Below are positions 32,690 through 39,972 of a DNA stretch of 64,000 nucleotides, piece by piece. The stretch comes from RGIG3701 sp017403345 (GTDB lineage Bacteria > Planctomycetota > Planctomycetia > Pirellulales > Thermoguttaceae). Location of the stretch: NCBI GenBank assembly GCA_017403345.1, contig JAFQOH010000025.1, positions 1-64,000 of the forward strand, given 5' to 3'. Below the pieces are notes generated by a model, which searched no databases, was not told the origin of the DNA, and worked only from the letters and a program-made list of their open reading frames with translations. A program made the position numbers and the translations under genes. The first letter of the stretch is position 1; each line of letters begins with the position of its first letter.

Positions 32690-35203
32690 TCAGACGGTCT
32701 CCCTCTTTCGACGGTACAGCATCCCGATCCCCAGGATCCCCAGGACCAAAAGCGTCCAGGTCCCCGGTTCCGGCACCGCATTATTGTCCATCGAAAGGAA
32801 AAGTCCGCCGTTTGCGTAGGAAAGCTCCCACGCATCACGGAAATTCGCACTCAAAAGTGCATCGTAATCGTATTCGGCACCGAAATTCGGAAAAACTTCC
32901 GCGATCTGGTACGTTACGAACTGCTCAAACTTGTAATTTTCCGCAGGCACGAGATTGAAGATCCCATTCTCAAGATCTGCCGTAAAGTTCGCGGCATCCG
33001 TCGAAACATTCAGTTTCGTGGTGTTTCCGTTCGCGTCCAGGATGACGTCGATCCCCCCCTGAATGTTGACCGAATCTGCGTCCAGAAGATGGGATCCGGC
33101 TGCAAAAGCGAGCGTTCCGCCCTCACCGACCGTCAGATTTTTCGCGTAGAGCGGGACTGCGTTCATTTTGAGCGTTCCGTCATTTACCGTGACGCTGGCC
33201 AGCGGTGCAGATTCCGTACCGACTCCGACCGTCTGGAAAGTCTGCGTGCCGTCCCCTTCCTTCACGAGATTCAGATTTCCGGAAAGCGTTCCGGAATAGA
33301 CGGGCACAGTGGACGGCGCGACGTTGAGGATCAGTTTCTTCCCGGTGTCGGACGATGCCGTCGTCGTGAAGGTCTTTCCGGAACCATTCTGCAGACCGCC
33401 GAACGTCAGGTCATTCGCGCCGTTGGTCCGCGCATTGTCGTTGAGCCGGAAGATCGCTTTCGTGTTGACGGAACCGTTGAGATCCACATACCCGCTGTCT
33501 CCGTTCACCGTGAGATATTTTCCGGTCAGGTCCGCGCCTTCAAAATCGGAAATTGCGCCGGAAAGACTGAAAGTCCCGCTCCAGCCGCACTGAACACCGC
33601 TGGAATTTTTAAGGAAGATCGGCGCGGTGAGTTCTCTGTTCGCCGCGATCTCACCAGCATACTGAAGCGTACCGCCGTTGAGGATGATTCCTTTCGATTT
33701 CGAGAGCGATTCGTTGGAGAAATGCGTCGTTCCATGCGTGATCTCATAGAAACCGTTGAACGTCGATTCCCCAACGATGAATCCGCGTGAACCGTTGAGG
33801 ATCAGGTTTCCGCTCTGGACACCTTCCTCCGAGTGGACCGTCAGGTATCCGCGGCCCGTGTCAAGTGCCAGTTCGCCCCCGTCCGCGCCGACGTAAAGCG
33901 CACCGTTTCCGAGAACCGAAACACCGCTTTTCGCGTTTCCGTAAAAGCGCAATCTTCCGCTTCCGTTCACGTAAACATCCGCGTCGATCGTCGCGATCGT
34001 ATCGGTCGCGGAATCAAAGTTCAACGTACCGCCAGTGATGATGAACGTGTCCGCGTCGATCGATTTCCGGAATGACATGATAGATTCGCCGGTCTTTTTT
34101 ACGGTTTTAAAACCAGTAACTGTCCCGTAGAAAGTCAAATCGCCGCCAGTCGCCTGGAACGTGACGGAAGCGTTTTCAAGCCCCGCGGCCGGCTGAATGA
34201 CCGCGTTGGCTCCAGTATCCGAAGAACCGAACAGGTTGTGGAACGTCAAATCGGAAACGCCGACATTCACCGTCCCGTTGACCGTCATCGGAAGAGTGAC
34301 AGCAGCATTAAGGTCCAGTACTGCCCCCGCATCGACGGTAAGTTTTACGGCATTGAAATTCGCGGAATTCAGCGTTAGTTTTCCAGCTTTGACGGCTGCG
34401 GTCTGAGAGAAATTTGACTTGGAGCCGCTTCCTAAAGTCACGTTCACGCCGTTGACGACGAGCGTCTGCGCCATCATTCCGCCGTCGAGCGAATAGGTTC
34501 CGGCACCGTTAAACGTGATCCCAGCCGAGGCGCGCAGATCGTAAGCGGCAGCACCGCTGCTGTTTTTCGTGCCGGTAAAGGTCAGGACCGTATCGTCCCC
34601 TTCCAGCGTCATGGAACCAGAGGCGACCTGAACGGCAGCTCCATTGGCTTCAGAGACGATATTGTCGCGAAAAACTGCCGTTCCGGACAGCGTCATGCCG
34701 GTGGCTGCACGCAGAGCGGCGGACTGATTTCCGAGTGCACCTTCGATGGTGACGTTTTCCATACGGAAAGTCGAAGGCGTCTGATCGTTTCGGTAAAAAA
34801 CGCCTCCGCCGTCATTCAGTTTGCCGCAGTCTTTGAAGTAGAGGTCTTTCAGAATGTACGTACCGTGTGCGTAATCGCAAAAACGGTAGTTTCCGCCGGT
34901 TTTGATCATGACCTGCGTACCGGACGTACCGGACTGGATGGTGAAAGTTCCGTCCTGACCGACGCCGTTTCCGTTGAATTGCGCATCCGTCGTAACTTCG
35001 GAAGCGTAGATCGTCAGGATCCCGCCGTTTTCCATAGCACGTCCCGCGGAAGTGAGGACCGTGGAATCGTAAGCCGTGACTGTACCGTCAGCTTTTTTCC
35101 AGGTAAACGACTGCGCATGAGCAGTCTGCGGCTGGGACAACATGGAAATTCCAAGCACAAGGGCGCAAAATCCGGCATTCTGAACTATTTTTTGCGTTCT
35201 CAT
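32690..35203 (-). CDS. Large exported beta-repeat protein with PEP-CTERM signal
   Basis: The 837-residue protein has a signal peptide (cleavage near AHAQS) and a long Gly/Ala/Thr/Asn-rich body. It has the rhythm of autotransporter-like parallel beta-helices: repeated 'GGTLxF', 'LTVxxGGTL', 'VNGSGRLRFYGN' and 'NGGTLQYAGE' phrases. No enzymatic motif is seen. The C terminus is a PEP-CTERM signal, VPEPGTWTLLVLGILGIGML, followed by RRKRE, so it should be processed by an exosortase rather than inserted by an autotransporter barrel, which is absent. Likely role: surface adhesin or extracellular matrix component (inference). A good promoter lies 63 bp upstream of the start. Confidence 0.85.
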   Translation of the reverse strand: MRTQKIVQNAGFCALVLGISMLSQPQTAHAQSFTWKKADGTVTAYDSTVLTSAGRAMENGGILTIYASEVTTDAQFNGNGVGQDGTFTIQSGTSGTQVMIKTGGNYRFCDYAHGTYILKDLYFKDCGKLNDGGGVFYRNDQTPSTFRMENVTIEGALGNQSAALRAATGMTLSGTAVFRDNIVSEANGAAVQVASGSMTLEGDDTVLTFTGTKNSSGAAAYDLRASAGITFNGAGTYSLDGGMMAQTLVVNGVNVTLGSGSKSNFSQTAAVKAGKLTLNSANFNAVKLTVDAGAVLDLNAAVTLPMTVNGTVNVGVSDLTFHNLFGSSDTGANAVIQPAAGLENASVTFQATGGDLTFYGTVTGFKTVKKTGESIMSFRKSIDADTFIITGGTLNFDSATDTIATIDADVYVNGSGRLRFYGNAKSGVSVLGNGALYVGADGGELALDTGRGYLTVHSEEGVQSGNLILNGSRGFIVGESTFNGFYEITHGTTHFSNESLSKSKGIILNGGTLQYAGEIAANRELTAPIFLKNSSGVQCGWSGTFSLSGAISDFEGADLTGKYLTVNGDSGYVDLNGSVNTKAIFRLNDNARTNGANDLTFGGLQNGSGKTFTTTASSDTGKKLILNVAPSTVPVYSGTLSGNLNLVKEGDGTQTFQTVGVGTESAPLASVTVNDGTLKMNAVPLYAKNLTVGEGGTLAFAAGSHLLDADSVNIQGGIDVILDANGNTTKLNVSTDAANFTADLENGIFNLVPAENYKFEQFVTYQIAEVFPNFGAEYDYDALLSANFRDAWELSYANGGLFLSMDNNAVPEPGTWTLLVLGILGIGMLYRRKRETV

Positions 35204-35265
35204 AAAAACCTCAACAAAACGGCTTCAGGCACAAATATTTAAAACATCACCTGTACGTAAACCAT

Positions 35266-35293
35266 ATTTTAATCCGGTTCTCAAAAAAATCAA
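35266..35293 (-). promoter_or_regulatory. Promoter of the PEP-CTERM surface protein
   Basis: On the minus strand TTGATT (35288-35293) and TAAAAT (35266-35271) are 16 bp apart. Confidence 0.65.
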
Positions 35294-35377
35294 GCAAAAA
35301 AATGGAGAAAATCGCAAAAAATTTTTCTTTTCACCAGACTGCGCGTCAAAATTCAAAAAAAACCGCCAAAACGGCAT

Positions 35378-35929
35378 TCATTCCGCGATCGTGAACCACT
35401 CGTTCGGGCTGTGGAACGTACCGTGCATGAAATCGGTGATCGACGTGAGTTCCGGTTCCTCTTCATTCTGCCAGTAATTGTATCGGCAGATGGTGAATCG
35501 GCTTCCGGCAAGCGTGACGTTTCCCAGCGCGGAGAGCGGGATCTCCATCCTCGCCTTCCATTCCCCGTCCAGGACCTCCACGCGTCCCTTCATGCCGGAT
35601 TCAAAGATCTGCTCCTCAAACGGCACGATGCGCAATTTTTCGACGCTCGGAATGTGAAGCTGAAGCGTTCGGGCATTCGGCGGCGTGACGTGGAACTCGA
35701 AGTAGTCCTCCCGTCCGGCCGGCTGAAAGAAAAACTCAAGCGCGTCGCCCGTCGTCCAGGTCCGCTCGTTCTCCTTCTCCGCCGTGTTGAAAATATCGGA
35801 ATCCTCCAGTACTGCCGTGACGGTCAGTGTCTTTCCATCGCACTGCAGGACCGCGATCCCCGACTCCCGCGGAGCCGTCCCGTCCAGATGCGTCAGTGCT
35901 TTTGCCTGTCCAAGTTTGTATGAAAGCAT
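35378..35929 (-). CDS. CBM9-like carbohydrate-binding protein
   Basis: This 183-residue protein resembles the CBM9-like/DOMON-type beta sandwich that binds sugars. Typical features are LTVTAVLEDSDIF early, WTTGDALEFFFQP in the middle (the W-x-x-GD-x-x-E-x-F signature), YFEFHVTPP, and WKARMEIPLSAL near the end. There is no signal peptide, so as written it would stay in the cytoplasm, which is unusual for a carbohydrate-binding module. ATG 35929 has an excellent ribosome site (AAAGGAGG), so the start is reliable. No catalytic domain is attached. Its upstream region is the 28-bp repeat array. Confidence 0.7.
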   Translation of the reverse strand: MLSYKLGQAKALTHLDGTAPRESGIAVLQCDGKTLTVTAVLEDSDIFNTAEKENERTWTTGDALEFFFQPAGREDYFEFHVTPPNARTLQLHIPSVEKLRIVPFEEQIFESGMKGRVEVLDGEWKARMEIPLSALGNVTLAGSRFTICRYNYWQNEEEPELTSITDFMHGTFHSPNEWFTIAE

Positions 35930-36021
35930 TTTCTTTCCTCCTTTCGATCAATTCCTATACGTATTTCGCCGAAGCTCCGCGGACGCACACGCAAAATTCC
36001 TCACCCTCGGAGGGGTGGCTC

Positions 36022-36246
36022 TGGGAGGCGGCGCGTCTCGCGTCGCTTTTGGGAGGCGGCGCGTCTCGCGTCGCTTTTGGGAGACGGCGCGTCTCGCGTC
36101 GCTTTTGGGAGACGGCGCGTCTCGCGTCGCTTTGGGGAGGCGGCACGTCTCGCGTTGCTTTTGGGAGACGGCGCGTCTCGCATCGCTTTTGGGAGACGGC
36201 GCGTCTCGCGTCGCTTTTGGGAGGCGGCGCGTCTCGCGTCGCTTCT
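36022..36246. repeat. 28-bp tandem repeat (minisatellite)
   Basis: GCGTCTCG or a one-base variant starts at 36033, 36061, 36089, 36117, 36145, 36173, 36201 and 36229, an exact 28-bp period. Units differ by single bases (GAGGC/GAGAC, CGTCGC/CATCGC). There are no spacers, so it is not a CRISPR array. Confidence 0.97.
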
Positions 36247-36250
36247 CAAG

Positions 36251-36363
36251 AAATTCCTCTCCCTCGGAGGGGCGGCGAGCGAAGCGAGACGGGGTGGTTT
36301 GGGATACTCGGCATATCAAACCACCCCGCCCCTGCGGGGCACCCCTCCAAGGGAGGGGAATTT
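36251..36363. repeat. Palindromic REP-like element with nested hairpins
   Basis: The left arm from AAATTCCTCTCCCTCGGAGG to GGGGTGGTTTG and the right arm from CAAACCACCCCG to CCAAGGGAGGGGAATT are inverted copies about 47 bp long around a 15-nt centre. Each arm also holds its own small palindrome: CGAGCGAAGCGAG on the left and GCCCCTGCGGGGC on the right. A second copy of the left end, with two mismatches, lies at 35994-36019. Confidence 0.85.
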
Positions 36364-36441
36364 TCGCCGGATCGCTGCGCGCTGTGTCGTCTGCCGCGCG
36401 GGCGGCAGCCGCCTCGCGCTGCCGACGCCCCTGCGCTACGC

Positions 36442-37344
36442 TTATTTCCCTGGAGCTGGATCTGCCAGAACTATGCGGAAGCCCAAGAAGTAGTAACGAT
36501 GGACCGGTACGCTGTAGTTCCGGTACGCGGAGCGGCAGTACTCGGCGTCGTCGTACCAGCTGCCGCCGCGGTTGACTCGGAACGAGCCACTATTTTCATC
36601 TTTCCAGTTGCACGGGTCGCTCGATGACGACCTGACGTAAAAGTCTTTCTCGTACACGTCCAAGCACCATTCCCAAACATTCCCGTGCATGTCGTAAAGG
36701 CCCCAGGCATTCTTGGCATAACTCTTCACCGGCGTCGTTCTGCTCAAATACGGACCTTTCGCCGAGGTGCCGTAAGGATAGTTGCCGTCACAGTTTGCCT
36801 CTCGGCCGTTCAGACTATCGCCAAACGAATACGCCGTACGCGTACCCGCTCGGCACGCATACTCCCACTGAGCCTCAGTTGGGAGATCCACTTTCATATT
36901 AAGTTTGCTGGACAGTGCCTTGCAGAATTCCCTGCATTCATGCCAACTCACTCTCTCCACCGGAAGATCATCCCCGATAAAACAGCTCGAGTCGCGTTTC
37001 TGCACTTTCAGGCTCTTCCACATCGCCTGCGTCACTTCCGTCTCAAGCATCCAGAAACCCTTCGTCAGCGTCACGCTGTGCGGTTTCTCATCGGATCCAG
37101 TACCCCCCATCGTGAACGTCCCCGCAGGGCACCACCGGAAAGCGTACTCGATGCCGTCCGCCGTCTTTACCATACGGTCGCCGGCTTTACGGGCCGTCCC
37201 GGAATCTTCCGGCTTGATCTCCGCCCCTTCGCACGCAATTTTCCCTGATCCTTCAATGACGAACTCCGGATAGCTATGTTCCCTCGCCGCGGCAGTTAGA
37301 ACAAACAAAAAAAGAAACAGGAACACAAACAGAATACGTTTCAT
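36442..37344 (-). CDS. Exported SUMF1/FGE-sulfatase-domain protein
   Basis: The 300-residue protein has a signal peptide (MKRILFVFLFLFLFVLTAAA) and a formylglycine-generating-enzyme-type domain: FRWCPAGTFTMGG, FWMLETEVTQAMWKSL, LPVERVSWHECREFCKALS, LPTEAQWEYACRAGT, WGLYDMHGNVWEWCLD and RGGSWYDDAEYCRSAYRN. In human FGE two cysteines (336 and 341) act in catalysis. Here the second is kept (AEYC), but the position of the first is Asp. It is therefore more likely a binding or signalling member of the family than a sulfatase activator. ATG 37344 has a strong AGGAGG site. No sulfatase gene is nearby. A consensus promoter lies 49 bp upstream. Confidence 0.88.
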   Translation of the reverse strand: MKRILFVFLFLFLFVLTAAAREHSYPEFVIEGSGKIACEGAEIKPEDSGTARKAGDRMVKTADGIEYAFRWCPAGTFTMGGTGSDEKPHSVTLTKGFWMLETEVTQAMWKSLKVQKRDSSCFIGDDLPVERVSWHECREFCKALSSKLNMKVDLPTEAQWEYACRAGTRTAYSFGDSLNGREANCDGNYPYGTSAKGPYLSRTTPVKSYAKNAWGLYDMHGNVWEWCLDVYEKDFYVRSSSSDPCNWKDENSGSFRVNRGGSWYDDAEYCRSAYRNYSVPVHRYYFLGFRIVLADPAPGK

Positions 37345-37392
37345 GAATTTCCTCCTGATTTTCAATGGATAATAAAATCTGATGGTATGTGC

Positions 37393-37421
37393 ATGATACA
37401 CCAGAAATAGAATTCTGTCAA
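37393..37421 (-). promoter_or_regulatory. Promoter of the SUMF1-domain gene
   Basis: On the minus strand TTGACA (37416-37421) and TATCAT (37393-37398) are 17 bp apart. Confidence 0.8.
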
Positions 37422-37536
37422 GGGATACATAGAGGATGTTTTATTAAGAAATAAAAACAATTCCCAAAAAATAATATTATTTTCTTCTTTTGACGTCTGT
37501 GCCGGTTACTGGCACAGTGTCCATTTCCGCAAGGGA

Positions 37537-37580
37537 ATAAAAAAAGACCTCACGCTGTTGAGTTTCACAGCATGAGGCCT
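37537..37580 (-). terminator. Terminator of the porin-like gene
   Basis: On the minus strand AGGCCTCATGCTGTG pairs with ACAGCGTGAGGTC (wobbles included), followed by seven T. Confidence 0.88.
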
Positions 37581-37634
37581 TTTCCGCATGATCCATAGCC
37601 ACGGAGCGCGGCAGACTCTAAAAACGGACTTGGG

Positions 37635-39170
37635 TCAGATCTTGAACATCGAGCAGATCATGAACACGTGGGAATCGACGGTCCGGACGCCAACGTATTC
37701 CGTCTCGAAGTACTGGTACTCAAAGCCGAGGTTGAGCGATTTCGTCAGGTCGCGCGAAATATTCGTGTAGATGAAATGGTTTTTGCCCTTCATTCCCTGA
37801 CAGAGGGTCGAATTCCACGGATCGTCGATCGAGTAGCCGATCGAGTAGTGCAGTTCCGGCGTGATGTCCCACCCGAACGCGAACCAGCCGCCGGTCGAAC
37901 CGACATTTTCGCGCGTCTGCGTGTTCAGATCCTGCATGATGCCGGCACAGTTGACCGCGTGAAGTTCCCCGGTGAAAAATTCCCCAAGGAAGAAGAACCG
38001 GTCGGTGAACTGGATCTTCGTATCTGCGGTGAATGCCCAGGAAGTCCGATGAAATTCGTCTCCCTGCATGACGTACTCTTTGTCGCCGATCTTCGCTCCG
38101 ACCGCGAAAAGTGCGCTTTTCCAAAGGTCGTTTTTCGTGAAAGTCCGCTCAAATCGGAGCTGAAATTCCGGGTAGCGTCCCATTTTTCCCTGGTAGGCGA
38201 GGCCGTTGGCGTCGGTGAAATTCGAGGTACTCGAACTCAAAATGCACGTCTGAATGGCAAACCGGCCGTTATGCTGCTTGAAGTATCGGTCGAAACGGAC
38301 CATGGGACGCCGGAAACCGAAGTTTCCGCCTCCGGCACCGAATCCCCAGTTCAAAACCGTGGGGTAGAACGGGCTGAGCAGTTCCCAGGTCTGCCCCATA
38401 AGAAACATGAATTCGTCGCTCTGCAGCTGAATGTACGCCTTGCGCAGCTCCACGTCCGCCTCGTTCTCAAAGACGTACGTGTTCTGAAAATCCATCTCAA
38501 AAACGCCCGTCGCCCGAACTCCCGGCATACTCGCGATCTCCGGCGCCGTCACGTTCAGCCCAAGACGAGTCGATTTCATGTCGAAATACGTGTGGCTCCG
38601 ATCCTCATTCTTGACCCAGATGGGGTAGTCGCCCGGATAGAGCGAGTTGGTCTCGTGCGTTCCCGTCAGCCAAAACCAGACGTAAGGAGTAAACGTAAAC
38701 GCATCTTTGTTCCACTGCCAATTCTTGTAGCGCGCAAGCTCCGCCTCAAGGTCGTCCTGCGCCATGTTCAGCATGATGGAATCGTAATCGCTCACGACAG
38801 AAACGAGCCGATCTTTTTTTTCTAGATCCAGAACAGGCAGAGACGGCAAGGTTTCTGGATCCAGTCCCTCCTTCACATCTGTCGCAGAACCAGTATCAGA
38901 AGAGCCAGCCTCAGCCAAAACAGAAGAGGAAGGAAGTTCGTACGGTACAGGCGAGGCCCCCGCAGAGGTTTCCATCTGCGCTTCTGCGATCTGCTGACGC
39001 AGCGTTTCGTTCTCTCTCTCCATTTGTTCCAGACGCTTCCCAAACTCCTCCACGGTCATCTGGCCCGCACAGGGCGAAAAATTTCCCAGAGCGCAAATGA
39101 GCGTTCCGAAACAGAGGGTCTTCCAAATTTTTCGATCAAAAAAATGAATCTGTTTCACGGTGAATTCCAT
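37635..39170 (-). CDS. Outer-membrane porin-like beta-barrel protein
   Basis: This 511-residue protein has an N-terminal export signal (cleavage near PCAGQ) after a basic MEFTVKQIHFFDRKIWK extension. A short coiled coil follows (EEFGKRLEQMERENETLRQQ). The rest is rich in alternating aromatic beta strands, such as FTFTPYVWFWLTG, TRLGLNVTAPE, LNLGFEYQYFETEY and a terminal strand ending in MFKI. The coiled-coil-then-barrel layout resembles DcaP-like and planctomycete porin families. It probably forms an outer-membrane channel for small solutes. The barrel call rests on composition and layout, not on a diagnostic motif. It is a single-gene unit with a strong terminator. Confidence 0.75.
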   Translation of the reverse strand: MEFTVKQIHFFDRKIWKTLCFGTLICALGNFSPCAGQMTVEEFGKRLEQMERENETLRQQIAEAQMETSAGASPVPYELPSSSVLAEAGSSDTGSATDVKEGLDPETLPSLPVLDLEKKDRLVSVVSDYDSIMLNMAQDDLEAELARYKNWQWNKDAFTFTPYVWFWLTGTHETNSLYPGDYPIWVKNEDRSHTYFDMKSTRLGLNVTAPEIASMPGVRATGVFEMDFQNTYVFENEADVELRKAYIQLQSDEFMFLMGQTWELLSPFYPTVLNWGFGAGGGNFGFRRPMVRFDRYFKQHNGRFAIQTCILSSSTSNFTDANGLAYQGKMGRYPEFQLRFERTFTKNDLWKSALFAVGAKIGDKEYVMQGDEFHRTSWAFTADTKIQFTDRFFFLGEFFTGELHAVNCAGIMQDLNTQTRENVGSTGGWFAFGWDITPELHYSIGYSIDDPWNSTLCQGMKGKNHFIYTNISRDLTKSLNLGFEYQYFETEYVGVRTVDSHVFMICSMFKI

Positions 39171-39464
39171 TACCGTTTCCGTTTCCTGAAGATCCGGTCC
39201 ATCCTCAGGAAGTAAACAGGAATCAAGTCACAGTCCAAAATCCTACGAACAGAATTATGTCTGAAATTTTATTAACTTGGTCTTGCCTTTCTGTACCGTA
39301 GAAAGAAAACCACGCATTCCCATTTTCGGTAGGAAGGAAAGTTCTACTTAAAGGAAAATTTATATTTAAGTAAAGATTTCCGGATTTGTGTTTTAAAACG
39401 AAATTAAAAGATTTTCACGCTGCTTGAAATAAAAAAGCAAAAGTTTTCCCATTTTTTTTATTTT

Positions 39465-39480
39465 ACCATTTGCAAATGGT
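39465..39480. promoter_or_regulatory. Perfect 16-bp palindrome covering the -35 box (operator candidate)
   Basis: ACCATTTGCAAATGGT is a perfect inverted repeat, and its centre is the TTGCAA -35 hexamer. A dimeric regulator bound here would block RNA polymerase. Confidence 0.55.
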
Positions 39481-39498
39481 CATTTTGTATGATAAAAT
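39470..39498 (+). promoter_or_regulatory. Promoter upstream of the TPR-ExbB-ExbD cluster
   Basis: TTGCAA (39470-39475) and TAAAAT (39493-39498) are 17 bp apart. The implied leader to 39973 is about 465 nt. Confidence 0.65.
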
Positions 39499-39742
39499 AA
39501 ATTAGGTAAAGATTTCCAGTTGCGGAAATTTTGGAAGATTTCTTATCCTTGAGGAAAAAAGGAAAGATCCTCTTCCTTCAAACGACGCCAAGTCCCAGAA
39601 ACGTCATACGCATCAATTGCGGCAGAAATGGTCAAAAATCGCGTTAGGGATTTTGAAAAGTTTGAAATTTTAAAGAAATTGAAACTTTTTTTGGGAAATT
39701 TGGCAAAAATTTGAAAAAAAGCCGCAACATGGAACGCTGGGG

Positions 39743-39764
39743 GGTTGAAGAAAAATCTTCAACC
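39743..39764. promoter_or_regulatory. Perfect 9-bp hairpin in the leader of the TPR gene
   Basis: GGTTGAAGA and TCTTCAACC are separated by AAAA. No T-run follows, so it is not a standard terminator; it could be an operator or an RNA fold. Confidence 0.5.
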
Positions 39765-39972
39765 TGATAGAATGAAAGGAATGGTTTTCTTTCCGAGCAC
39801 GTTCTGGCGGTTTGGAAAGGTGTTGCCGAAAGTGATCTCGGCAGTACTGCCCACTGACGCCAAAGCAATGCTCGCACAAAGAAGCACAGTTTTGAGGCGC
39901 GCGTCCGTATCGGCAGGAACACGCTCCGGGCAGGATGTCTTAAGGCCTCATGAATGCAGGGACAGGCAGATT

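Larger units (their letters stand above)
35930..36441. other. Intergenic region made up of a minisatellite and a palindromic element
   Basis: Almost the entire 512 bp consists of repeated sequence: a 26-bp copy of an element arm (35994-36019), nine or so 28-bp units, then the complete palindromic element (36251-36363). It separates the CBM9-like gene from the SUMF1 gene. Apparent reading frames through the array are Arg/Ala/Ser-rich in every frame and are not accepted as genes. Confidence 0.85.
39171..39972. other. Long AT-rich intergenic region, leader of the TPR gene
   Basis: This 802-bp gap separates the divergent porin and TPR genes. It holds a 16-bp perfect palindrome over the -35 box of a good promoter (39465-39498) and a perfect 9-bp hairpin (39743-39764). 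The TPR reading frame is open from 39745 (TTG), so a longer protein cannot be excluded, but the extra residues look non-coding. Confidence 0.6.

Noticed and set aside
36022..36246. 28-bp repeats as a CRISPR array
   Set aside because: The repeat length would fit, but units are contiguous with no spacers, and no cas gene is present.
36442..37344. Genuine formylglycine-generating enzyme (sulfatase activator)
   Set aside because: One of the two catalytic cysteines is replaced by Asp, and no sulfatase is nearby, so only the domain is called.
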